36,265 nt of DNA, from NCBI GenBank assembly GCA_003157015.1, contig PMIJ01000233.1, forward strand, positions 159-36,423. The letters are read 5' to 3'. A model generated the notes under the pieces. The model ran no database searches and had not been told where the DNA came from. It saw only the letters and a program-made list of their open reading frames with translations. Below are positions 27,201 to 35,047 of the stretch, piece after piece. The translations under genes and the position numbers were made by a program. Each line of letters starts with the position of its first letter. Positions within the stretch are counted from its first letter, which is position 1. This DNA comes from Bacteroidales bacterium (GTDB lineage Bacteria > Bacteroidota > Bacteroidia > Bacteroidales > VadinHA17).

Positions 27201-30200
27201 CCTTGTTTTTATCGGGTTTCTCACACCTAACATTATAACCTTTATATCGCTCATATTCGGATTCCCTGAGACTGAAATCCTGGCTGTTCCATTTGTATAC
27301 ACAAAGACATCTGAAATGCTTAAGGAGGAACCTGGAAGGTCCATTTGGCGATTTCGTTCCTCCTTGGCCGCCTGCAACAAAGAAAGATCAATATCAAAAC
27401 TGTTTTCAGCAGGCCAAACCTTAAGTCTGTCAGCATCTAAATTATTATCATAATGACCTGGCGGAGTAAGCTTCAAAGGAAGCTCGTATTCATAGAAATT
27501 GCTTTTATAATCAGTACCTATTCTGATAAATGCAGTCAGATCACCATCTTTTAATGGCTGCCCGATCATTGCTTCTGCATGAACCTCCATCCGAAGTTTG
27601 CGGTACTGCCTTATATCGAGAATTTGATTTTTGAATGCAGCCCTCGCATCGCCATCTTCAAGGTTCATTACCCGGAGCACCATTGATTGTTCATTAAGAA
27701 GCTGAAGCTGTGGATTCTGAGGGTCAGTCTGCCGTGTAAATCCCGGAGGTAATGTATAATTTACAGGTATTTTCCCTGAATTCTCCTCAATACTCACAGA
27801 GCTTATTTCAAAGGTGCCATCCGAAGCCTGTGGCATAGTGATCCTTTCTGCTCCTTCTGAAAACGAAATATTGTATTTTCTCCATTCTGCCCGCACAAGG
27901 TCAAGATTGGCAAACCGCATAATAACCGGATTTTTGAAGCCCTTTAGAAAAATCCTCATGAAGCGGATTGATTTAAAATCCTGGATCGGACCAACCACTT
28001 TCTGATAATCAGTTATTGGAATCTGAAACTGATACCACGTCACTTTTGATTTTTTCCCATTTGGAAAGGTAATTTCCGGTGGCTCAATTTTATCAACTAC
28101 AAAATTTGAACCGACCTTTATATCTCCGGGACGAATACTTACCTTATACTGATAGTAGCTTTCTGTTTCGCTCAATGTATTATCACGGTTGATGTCCTCC
28201 ATGTCAGGCAATGTTGATCCTGCAGTAGGATAAGACTCTTTCGACATCTCGGATGTAGGTGAGTTTCCTTCCTGACCGTTGTACTTTTTATATCTGTCGA
28301 GTATGCCCAGCTTTTCCTGGTCGTAATCCGTTCCCCTGTAATAATGGTAATCATCACCCGACGGGTCCTTATAAATCTGCTGATATGCATCAGGGTTCAG
28401 TATAAGTGAAGATTTCTGAAGGTAATTCTTGAAGAATGTTTCTTCATCCGCGTCGCTGAGCCCATCAAGACCTATATCCTGATACAATCTTGATGAAGGG
28501 GCGTTATCAAAAGCATTAACAACAGCCTGGATAGTTGGTACCCTGCCCCAGGCAGTGGTATCAACATTTTTTACATCCGGTGAATTCGGAAGGCCATTCT
28601 CAAAACTTTTTCTTGAATCCTTCAATATATCTTCCGATATATCCCCCAGGTTTATATAAAGATCTCCGCCCTCATCAGTGGGATTATCGACAAATGGATC
28701 CATTACCCAAAACTTAATATACTGAATGTTGGCAGCTTCAAAATCGTTTGTCAGCACTTCTCTCATTATGCCGCCCCATCTTGATTTAGGGTTATTCAGC
28801 GTTCCATCTGGATTCATCCCTGAGGAATATGCACCGGGATCAGTATCATAATTATACGGACCTTTTTCATCAGGATAATAAGCGAGGTTTAAAACAGCTA
28901 TTGTGGCAGGAATTCCACTGGGCTCTGATTTATTTGGGAAAATTTCATTTTCATAAATTTCTCTGACAAAATGGCTGGATTGTTCATCAGCATTATTCCT
29001 TATATAATCCGGAGTCGATGAGCCGTTGCGCAAAAACAAAGGATCTATAACATACCAGGCTATTTTTGCGCGGTTAAAACCACTGACCAGATTATTATTA
29101 AACTGCGCTTCAGGAAATAGCTGGTCCTGGCCCTGCGGTACACTTGAAATACTCCATGCATTAAAAGCTTTCATATCGAGTGGGATTTCGCTCGATTCAA
29201 AATCATCGATATAGGCGTTCCCGGCACCCGAAATTGCCTGGGAATGACCCGGTATAAGATTAGCAAACTCTCCAAAGAAAGAGACAGTCGAGACAGTTTT
29301 TGTATTCAGGAGGGGTATCTTGTCAATTATTTTTGTAAGCAACTGTGACTCTGTCTTATATGAAGTATTCAAACCCCATATTGTGTTTGATATAGGATCC
29401 TCACCATAATTAACTTTCTGGGTATAAGGTCTTTCAGTAAGGTGAAGTATTGTTGCACCGATATCGAGCTTATTGGAAGCTCTGTAATCGAAATGAGTGC
29501 CAACAAGTGTTTTAGTCTGGAATCCAAAAAACTGATTGTTCTCCAGCGAAACCTGTATGGGAGTTTGTGATTCAATAAGCGCACTGTTTATTATTGTGAC
29601 AGTGCCCATATTATAATCAACTATATAATCAGTGTTTTCTGTAAGGGGTACTCCTCCCGCAGTGACTTTGACTGATCCCTGCGGTATGCTTGTTGCATTA
29701 AGCCTTATAACTGATCCGGATTGAGCAGAGTACTGTCCTTTGAACTCGAATTTGTCTTTCTCTGCAATCTGTTTTGCTACTGTCTGTGTTGAATCATATA
29801 ATTCCTGGAAGACATATTTGCTGGCAAGTGAAGGATCGGAAATCATGCTCTTGAGATGGCTTCCGAACGGTTCTACAAATGGGAAAACGATTCTTCCCCT
29901 GTCGGCTATAACAGTAACACCATCTATGAAATCGAAAAAACCATCAGGCTGCCTGTCGAGCTGGGAGTTCAGGTTATCGAGACCCATAACCTGAAGCAAT
30001 ATCTTGTTTGCAAGATTGCCTTCAGGCAGGTAATTAATTGAATTACCTGTCTTATCATCCTGGTAGAGGATATTAAAAATGAAGTCTTTAGTATCGAGTT
30101 TTCCTGATCCGAGAGAGTATACGTTCTTCATCATCAGTTTCCAGGTAGGCAATTTTGGACTAAGATTGGTGCCTTTTAACAGTTTAAGTATAAGGGTTTG

Positions 30201-31685
30201 CGGCGCAGGAATTCCATCTGTCGAAAACTCACCCACTTTAAACACCTGACCACCGATAGTATATTCGTAAGCCACTGCAAGAACCTCATCTGCATTTAAT
30301 GCGGTATTAAGTGAAATAAACCCCAGCTGCTTGTTAAAATAATATTCCCGTGGATCAAGCATTCTGGCATTCTCAATCTTTTCATAATCACGCCCGATCT
30401 GGAATCCCGGATATAAGGGGGTAAATGCATTTGTTACCTGGTCAACGCTCCTTATAATGTTATACGCAGTTATAAACTGTTCGTACATATTATTTGCCTT
30501 ATTATCTGGATATATCAAAGCGCCCGGAGTTGCCTGAAAAGCCGGCACCTTATTGAAAATATGGTTTTTGCTTTCACCAAGGTCGACAAAAGCAGCTATG
30601 TTCCTGTTACTAGCATCCTGAAAACTTATTAGTTTGTTTGTTACCCATACTTCGATCCGGTCGATATTGATTCCGGAGCTGATAATCGGAAGGTTCTTCA
30701 GTGAAGCATCATATGTATCTCTGAAGTATTGAGAAATGAAGAAATGCTTGTTTGCCTCGTAGGCATCAGCAAGTATATCAAAATCTGTCAATTGAGCACC
30801 ACCTGTAGCATTTATGACAGAAGATTGTCCTTTCTGCTGGGAAAGTACGGTAGTTATTGTAAGCTTCCCGAACTGCATTTCTGTCTTCAGTCCAAAAAGG
30901 CTGTAGCTCCCTGTGATCAAAGTCCCTGTAAGAGGAAGAGTCACATCGCCGGCTTCAACTTTTTTAAGTATTTCATCTTCTTTTCCTGCATACTGAAGCT
31001 TTGTCCTGTTCTCAAATTCAAACATTGCATCAGTGTTATAATTCACACCGAGCGTCATTTTGTCACCAATTGTGCCAGTGACATTCATCTGAATTTTCTC
31101 CTTAAAATCGAAGGTCGGTATCGTTCTGAGTTTTTCCGATAATGTGGGGTTTTCAGTTTTTGAAATGTTAATGCCAAATATAAGTTCTGCCGACCCCTGG
31201 GGAATAATATTGATAGTATTGCTTCCAAATATTTTATCAAATGCCGCACCTCCGAATTCGATTTGCGGTATAAGACTTGATTTAAAACCTGCCTGTTTTC
31301 CTGATATTCTGGATTGCCAGTAATCGCGCATTGCTTTCGCATATTCATATTTCCTGAATTCTTCAGGACTCATATGCACAGGAGTGCGATAATCTAAAGC
31401 TCCTATTTTCTCATAAAGGATATATTCATTCTTATCTGGATCATAAATAACAGTCGATTTGTAATTTGATGGTTTATCGAGGAAAAGAGGGGCTCTCTGT
31501 TGTGATTCCCATGGTATTCCTGAATCATCATTGAGTTTCAGAATGGATTTGCGCGTTGTATCGGGGGTTCCGGATTTTGGCACGGCAGTCTGGCTACTTG
31601 CTTCTGAAGACATTAAGAGAAAAGAAGCTAACAGCAGCAGATACGAAAATATCAGAATATTCTTATGTGATATCCCTGATCTCAA
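24243..31685 (-). CDS. sprA: T9SS outer-membrane translocon SprA (Sov)
   Basis: SprA is the giant beta-barrel that forms the outer-membrane channel of the type IX secretion system. The 2480 residues match the family length (about 2400-2500). The protein begins with a hydrophobic export signal (ILIFSYLLLLASFLLMSSEASSQ). The N-terminal part has DYWQSRISGKQAGFKSSLIPQIEF and GSAELIFGINISKTENPTLSE, typical of the family, and the rest is beta-strand-rich, with ALYVG-type turns and jellyroll inserts, ending in a barrel strand (FGFSLKFTLVQ). The only in-frame start near ruvA is a TTG at 31685, 18 bp after the ruvA stop; an in-frame TGA precedes it and no ATG precedes the signal core. It is the last gene of the aminopeptidase-pdxA-ruvA-sprA cluster. 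The GH13 amylase with a sorting domain in this window is a likely client. Confidence 0.95.
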   Translation of the reverse strand: MRSGISHKNILIFSYLLLLASFLLMSSEASSQTAVPKSGTPDTTRKSILKLNDDSGIPWESQQRAPLFLDKPSNYKSTVIYDPDKNEYILYEKIGALDYRTPVHMSPEEFRKYEYAKAMRDYWQSRISGKQAGFKSSLIPQIEFGGAAFDKIFGSNTINIIPQGSAELIFGINISKTENPTLSEKLRTIPTFDFKEKIQMNVTGTIGDKMTLGVNYNTDAMFEFENRTKLQYAGKEDEILKKVEAGDVTLPLTGTLITGSYSLFGLKTEMQFGKLTITTVLSQQKGQSSVINATGGAQLTDFDILADAYEANKHFFISQYFRDTYDASLKNLPIISSGINIDRIEVWVTNKLISFQDASNRNIAAFVDLGESKNHIFNKVPAFQATPGALIYPDNKANNMYEQFITAYNIIRSVDQVTNAFTPLYPGFQIGRDYEKIENARMLDPREYYFNKQLGFISLNTALNADEVLAVAYEYTIGGQVFKVGEFSTDGIPAPQTLILKLLKGTNLSPKLPTWKLMMKNVYSLGSGKLDTKDFIFNILYQDDKTGNSINYLPEGNLANKILLQVMGLDNLNSQLDRQPDGFFDFIDGVTVIADRGRIVFPFVEPFGSHLKSMISDPSLASKYVFQELYDSTQTVAKQIAEKDKFEFKGQYSAQSGSVIRLNATSIPQGSVKVTAGGVPLTENTDYIVDYNMGTVTIINSALIESQTPIQVSLENNQFFGFQTKTLVGTHFDYRASNKLDIGATILHLTERPYTQKVNYGEDPISNTIWGLNTSYKTESQLLTKIIDKIPLLNTKTVSTVSFFGEFANLIPGHSQAISGAGNAYIDDFESSEIPLDMKAFNAWSISSVPQGQDQLFPEAQFNNNLVSGFNRAKIAWYVIDPLFLRNGSSTPDYIRNNADEQSSHFVREIYENEIFPNKSEPSGIPATIAVLNLAYYPDEKGPYNYDTDPGAYSSGMNPDGTLNNPKSRWGGIMREVLTNDFEAANIQYIKFWVMDPFVDNPTDEGGDLYINLGDISEDILKDSRKSFENGLPNSPDVKNVDTTAWGRVPTIQAVVNAFDNAPSSRLYQDIGLDGLSDADEETFFKNYLQKSSLILNPDAYQQIYKDPSGDDYHYYRGTDYDQEKLGILDRYKKYNGQEGNSPTSEMSKESYPTAGSTLPDMEDINRDNTLSETESYYQYKVSIRPGDIKVGSNFVVDKIEPPEITFPNGKKSKVTWYQFQIPITDYQKVVGPIQDFKSIRFMRIFLKGFKNPVIMRFANLDLVRAEWRKYNISFSEGAERITMPQASDGTFEISSVSIEENSGKIPVNYTLPPGFTRQTDPQNPQLQLLNEQSMVLRVMNLEDGDARAAFKNQILDIRQYRKLRMEVHAEAMIGQPLKDGDLTAFIRIGTDYKSNFYEYELPLKLTPPGHYDNNLDADRLKVWPAENSFDIDLSLLQAAKEERNRQMDLPGSSLSISDVFVYTNGTARISVSGNPNMSDIKVIMLGVRNPIKTRNKSTDDGLPKFGEVWFDELRLNDFIENGGWAANGHMQARLADLGTVDMVGQFSTPGWGSIDKKVDERSKDQTLKYDISSNIELGKFFPEKLGVRLPVYVGYSETRIRPQYDPLDPDILLTTALKNAKNQVVRDSILNISQDLSRRKTITISNAGITKRGKIHHPWDPANFSVNYTYNEIYSSNTTTEINLEKDYRGGINYDFQAQPANIMPFKNVSFLNAPVFKIIKDFNFYTFPKSISFRTDLTRDYNELITRDINNPYLEITPSFKKDFEWSRIYDMKYDISRNLKFDFTATNLSRIDEPPGGVDKKRYSSLYDAWRDSVWVNLKKGGRTTDYNHFMNITYTIPVNKLPLLSWLNANARYSADYTWLASPLFPDSLNINMGNSIKNHSEMTFTGMANLSSLYTKLKFLKRIESNTMPGAAQKMKAELITVTYTKENVSFKANIVKPIYHNLKTKDVKVKIIGKNGIEVKGKIDIVSENRINFTAAQQTDNAKVVIEGKVKKSRNPIIVAGEYLVRAVMGVRSLSLTYTKSQGEYLPGYNPDTKFLGMSNANGKLAPGWPFILGYSDKNFFDKALSNGWLSKDTLINTPAVFDNSITLSLRSLIEPFPGLRIDLNADRRYQEEISSYYTADHNGNFPDSTRNRMISGNYSISIISWGTAFEKISKTNDYASSAFETFKKDIIVISARRAAERQKTDPGYNPDIDPATGDPILGPYKSGYGQTSSDVMIPAFLAAYTKTNPNNVGLDPFPSALKMMPNWRITFDGLSKFDFIQSVFRSISLTHQYRSTYQIGSFNTNLNYRLDENGINSVRDLQNNFIQQYNINVVTISEQFSPLINVDMNWKNSLTTRFEWKKSRTITLNMTSNQVADARSNELIFGAGYRFDNVKIILKTAGAQHSLKSDLNLRFDLSIRDDQTLARKLVEDVDQPVIGQRVVTLGATADYVLSDKFNLQVFYDRTVNNPFVATTFPTSNTNFGFSLKFTLVQ

Positions 31686-31703
31686 TCCGGCTTTTATTCA
31701 GAA

Positions 31704-32285
31704 TTACAAGTTTTTAAGCGCTCTCTTTATCATTTCCTCAACGGTCAGGTTTTTTTCATCTCTGACAATTTTATCAAGGGCTTTGGAGACAGCACTTTTG
31801 GCAAATCCCAGCATTACTAATGCAGATAACGCTTCTTCGCGCTTTGTATTGTCTGCAAAGGCAAATATTTCACCACTTCCGGTGTGTTTGCCAAGCTTGT
31901 CTTTCAGGTCAATAATAATCCTCTGAGCCGTTTTTAATCCAATGCCCTTAACGCTTTTTAAAAGGTCTGCATCTGATCCTAAAATTGCCATTTCGATCTC
32001 CCCCGGACTGAGTGAAGAGAGCATCATTCTGGCAGTATTTGCACCTACACCTGAAACAGAAATTAATAATCTGAAAATATCCCGTTCCTCATTATCAGCA
32101 AATCCGAACAACTGGTGGCTGTCCTCCCTGATGACTTCGTGAATCAGAATTTTAAATTCCTTTTTGGAATCAAGTTTTGAAAAGGTCGTCAGGGAGATAT
32201 TGATCAAATATCCAATTCCTCCCGTCTCCATGATCAGGAAGGTCGGAGTGATCTGAGTGATGTCACCTTTAATATAATCAATCAT
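31704..32285 (-). CDS. ruvA: Holliday junction branch migration protein RuvA
   Basis: RuvA binds Holliday junctions as a tetramer and loads the RuvB motor for branch migration in the cytoplasm. The 193 residues are the usual length. The N-terminal OB-fold starts MIDYIKGDI and has HEVIREDSHQLFGFADNEER. Domain II contains two helix-hairpin-helix motifs: LISVSGVGANTARMML (about 74-89) and VKGIGLKTAQRIIIDLKDK (about 111-129). The C-terminal helical domain that contacts RuvB (KREEALSALVMLGFAKSAVSKAL) is intact. It starts 2 bp after pdxA and ends 18 bp before sprA. ruvA next to sprA is an arrangement I recall from many Bacteroidota. Confidence 0.97.
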   Translation of the reverse strand: MIDYIKGDITQITPTFLIMETGGIGYLINISLTTFSKLDSKKEFKILIHEVIREDSHQLFGFADNEERDIFRLLISVSGVGANTARMMLSSLSPGEIEMAILGSDADLLKSVKGIGLKTAQRIIIDLKDKLGKHTGSGEIFAFADNTKREEALSALVMLGFAKSAVSKALDKIVRDEKNLTVEEMIKRALKNL

Positions 32286-32287
32286 AA

Positions 32288-33388
32288 TTATTGTTCAGGA
32301 TTAAAAATATCAGGAGGTAGTTCATCGATACGGTCGCTATGAATTTCAATATCCTGATGCTTAAGAGGATTTTTCGTCATTTCCGCATACATCTGCCTGT
32401 TTCTGAATATATCGCATGCAAGAAAAATAGCCTGCCGGAATGAGTTTTCCGATGCCTCGCCTTTTCCCGCAATATCGAAAGCTGTCCCATGAACAGGTGA
32501 TGTCCTGATAAATGGTAATCCGGCAGTGAAGTTTACTCCGGAATCAAACGAGAGTGCTTTAAATGGAGTAAGTCCCTGATCGTGGTACATTGCCAGTATC
32601 CCATCAAATTTTGTAAATGATCCTGCTCCAAAGAAGCCATCTGCAGGGAAAGGTCCAAAAGCCATGATGCCTTCTTTCTGAGCAAGCTGAATTGCCGGGT
32701 CTATAATTTCCCCCTCTTCTGATCCAAGCAGACTTTTGTCACCTGCATGAGGATTAAGTCCAAGTACTGCAATACGCGGCTTGCGAATCCCGAAATCAAG
32801 TATCAATGACCGGTTCATCAGCCTGATTTTTTGAATAATTGTATCAATGGTTATTAAACCCGGAACTTTACTAAGCGGGACATGATCGGTAGCTATCCCT
32901 ATCCTCATGCTCTCGCCGATCATAAACATAAGAGCTTCTCCGGAACCTGCTATAGATTTCAGATAGTCGGTATGCCCATTAAAATGGAAAGACTCCGATT
33001 GAACATTCTGTTTATCAATGGGTGCAGTAATCAAAACATCAATTTTTCCGTTTTTCAGGTCTTCCACGGCTTTTTCAAGGGAAATTAACGCAGCTTCTCC
33101 TCCCTGGGGAGTTGACTTTCCAAGTTCCACCCTGATATTATCATCAAGACAATTGATCATATTTGCCTTTTTAGAATGGGCCTCTTCAGCAGTTTTTATA
33201 TTATTAAAGCTAAAGTTATTAACATTCAATGCCTTACGATGATAGGCAGCTACTTTAGGTGATCCGTAAACTATTGTTGTACAAATATCAGTTATTGCAG
33301 GATCAGAAAGTGCTTTTATAATAACCTCATATCCGATGCCATTAATATCTCCGTGAGAGATACCGGCAAGTATTGTTTTCTTTTCCAT
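32288..33388 (-). CDS. pdxA: 4-hydroxythreonine-4-phosphate dehydrogenase PdxA
   Basis: PdxA oxidises 4-phosphohydroxy-L-threonine with NAD in the DXP-dependent pyridoxal phosphate pathway. The 366 residues carry the substrate-binding GHTDYL (His139, Thr140). The three metal ligands correspond to His169 (ATDHVPL), His214 (LNPHAGDKSLLG) and His269 (AMYHDQGLTPFK). The N-terminal SHGDINGIGYEV is the Bacteroidota form of the usual GDPAGIGPE loop, and PFIRTSPVHGTAFDIAGKG closes the active-site region. It begins 6 bp after the aminopeptidase stop and ends 2 bp before ruvA, so it is in the same operon. Another member of the PdxA family acting on related hydroxyacid phosphates is a remote alternative. 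Confidence 0.95.
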   Translation of the reverse strand: MEKKTILAGISHGDINGIGYEVIIKALSDPAITDICTTIVYGSPKVAAYHRKALNVNNFSFNNIKTAEEAHSKKANMINCLDDNIRVELGKSTPQGGEAALISLEKAVEDLKNGKIDVLITAPIDKQNVQSESFHFNGHTDYLKSIAGSGEALMFMIGESMRIGIATDHVPLSKVPGLITIDTIIQKIRLMNRSLILDFGIRKPRIAVLGLNPHAGDKSLLGSEEGEIIDPAIQLAQKEGIMAFGPFPADGFFGAGSFTKFDGILAMYHDQGLTPFKALSFDSGVNFTAGLPFIRTSPVHGTAFDIAGKGEASENSFRQAIFLACDIFRNRQMYAEMTKNPLKHQDIEIHSDRIDELPPDIFNPEQ

Positions 33389-33394
33389 AAATTT

Positions 33395-34852
33395 CTATTT
33401 CTTCTCTGAGTAGTTATATGCAATTTCCCTGAGAAATGTTGACAGTAATCTTAAACCCGAAGCGGATCCGCTTTTAGGCCGGTAATAGTCATCTTTCTTC
33501 AGCATTTCTGTTCCGGCAATATCCAGATGTATTAAAGGAAATTCTGCAAAACGTTCCAGGAATTTACCAGCGATAATAGCTCCTGCTTCGCGACCTCCTA
33601 TATTTTTAAGATCAGCTACATCAGATTTGAGCAACTCGCCATATTCATCCCAGAATGGCAGTTCTGCAATTCTTTCATATACCTCTTTACCACATTCCTC
33701 AAGTAGGTTTATATATTTTCTATCGGCATTTGTCATTAAGGCTATAGCCTGGTTTCCGAATGTCATAGCTGCCGAACCGGTAAGAGTTGCAATATCTATT
33801 ATCAGCTCCGGAGAATATTTAGAAGCATAACTGATGGCATCAGCAAGGATGAGCCTTCCTTCAGCATCGGTATTGCCAATTTCTACACTCATTTTGTTAA
33901 ACATTGTTATTATATCGCCCTGGGTATAAGCATTTCCTCCGGGACGATTATCTGTTGATGGTATCAAGCCAATTATATGAAGAGGAATTGCGGTCTTCGC
34001 AACTGTATGCATAACGCCTGTAACAATCGCAGCACCGGCCATGTCACCATTCATACCGGCCATAAAATCACCTGTCTTAATATTCAAACCTCCTGTATCA
34101 TACACAATTCCTTTCCCTACCAGAACAATGGGTTTATCGTTACGGCAATTTGCCGGATGCCAATCCAGGATACAGAAAACAGGGGGGTCAACACTTCCCT
34201 TATTTACTGCAAGAAGTCCTCCCATTTTTAAAGCTTCTATCTTACCCTTTGTTAAAACTTCAACTTTAAATCCTGCTGAATCACCTATTTTTTTAATCTC
34301 AGAAGAAAGGGAGGTTGCATTTAGCTGGTTAACAGGCTCCTGAATAAGGTCGCGCGTAAAATATACGGCATCAGTAAGATCAATAAGCCATTTAATCTCT
34401 GAATCTTGTATGTCTCCGCTCAGCAGTAGTTTTTCCGGATAATGCTTTTTATCATCCGTGCCTGCTTTTGTCTTGTATTTATCGAAAGAATAGATACTCA
34501 GGAGGAGCCCCTCTGTAAAATCCTCTATTGCTCCTTTATAAGCCTTATCGGAAGTAATGACCAGCTCGGTATGATTATTTTCCCTGATAAGCTTTTTTAA
34601 ATTATATGCTGTTCTTCTGAGTTCCTCCCTGATTTTGTAATGTGGAATATTGTCCTTTAACCTGATAAGGTAAGTGCTTTTATTATAAGAATTTATGAAT
34701 ATATATTCATCCTTCGCCTGAAGCTGAGCCTGTGCAAATCTAATTTCCTGCGTGGAAAGCATTAATCTCTCGGGAATATGATCACCTCCCAGAATGCATA
34801 TAACAGAATGGTCGGGTAATATTTGTGTAATTATTTGAATTTCAGGTTTCAT
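33395..34852 (-). CDS. M17-family leucyl aminopeptidase
   Basis: A cytoplasmic metallo-exopeptidase releasing N-terminal residues from peptides. The 485 residues consist of a variable N-terminal domain (1-165) and the catalytic domain. All M17 active-site residues can be located: Lys247 and Asp252 in VGKGIVYDTGG, Lys259 in LNIK, Asp270 in NGDMAGAA, and Asp329, Glu331 and Arg333 in the NTDAEGRLILADA signature. No signal peptide is present. It is the first gene of the minus-strand cluster leading to pdxA, ruvA and sprA. A weak -7-like TAACTTTA lies on the minus strand at 34887-34880, but its possible TTTG partner is 25 bases away, so the promoter is uncertain. Its upstream region is shared with the divergent mqnC. 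Confidence 0.95.
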   Translation of the reverse strand: MKPEIQIITQILPDHSVICILGGDHIPERLMLSTQEIRFAQAQLQAKDEYIFINSYNKSTYLIRLKDNIPHYKIREELRRTAYNLKKLIRENNHTELVITSDKAYKGAIEDFTEGLLLSIYSFDKYKTKAGTDDKKHYPEKLLLSGDIQDSEIKWLIDLTDAVYFTRDLIQEPVNQLNATSLSSEIKKIGDSAGFKVEVLTKGKIEALKMGGLLAVNKGSVDPPVFCILDWHPANCRNDKPIVLVGKGIVYDTGGLNIKTGDFMAGMNGDMAGAAIVTGVMHTVAKTAIPLHIIGLIPSTDNRPGGNAYTQGDIITMFNKMSVEIGNTDAEGRLILADAISYASKYSPELIIDIATLTGSAAMTFGNQAIALMTNADRKYINLLEECGKEVYERIAELPFWDEYGELLKSDVADLKNIGGREAGAIIAGKFLERFAEFPLIHLDIAGTEMLKKDDYYRPKSGSASGLRLLSTFLREIAYNYSEKK

Positions 34853-34900
34853 AATATTGTCCGGTAGTTTTTGAAGATGTAAAGTTAACTAAAATATTCA

Positions 34901-34928
34901 TTGTTTCGTTTTCAAAGAGTTACCTTTG
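34901..34928 (+). promoter_or_regulatory. Predicted promoter of mqnC
   Basis: TTG at 34901-34903 and TACCTTTG at 34921-34928 are separated by 17 bases and match the Bacteroidota -33/-7 pattern. The transcript would start near 34935 and carry a leader of about 110 nt formed mostly by an inverted-repeat element. Confidence 0.5.
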
Positions 34929-34930
34929 AG

Positions 34931-35022
34931 AAGTCTGAAGACGCAAGCCATAAGTCAGAAGTAGCTTGACTGAGACAATATAAATTTCCTTCTTCGGACT
35001 TCTGAGTTTGGCCTTCCGACTT
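34931..35022. repeat. Imperfect inverted repeat in the mqnC leader
   Basis: The left arm (34931-34962: AAGTCTGAAGACGCAAGCC, then ATAAGTCAGAAGT) and the right arm (34998-35022: ACTTCTGAGTTTGG, then CCTTCCGACTT) are roughly complementary; CAGAAGT/ACTTCTG pair perfectly and the ends AAGTC/GACTT pair. The AAGTC(G/T)GAAGTC-like words resemble short intergenic repeats dispersed in Bacteroidota genomes. It lies between the predicted mqnC promoter and its ATG. Confidence 0.6.
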
Positions 35023-35047
35023 ATTGGTTACAAATGTGTTAGCAAAA

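Noticed and set aside
30729..31142. 137-codon plus-strand frame opposite the sprA 5' part
   Set aside because: It is wholly inside the sprA coding sequence, with no promoter and no family resemblance; a shadow frame.
35024..35047. TTG or GTG start for mqnC
   Set aside because: The added residues lie in or next to an intergenic inverted repeat and do not resemble the conserved MqnC N-terminus; ATG at 35048 is more likely.
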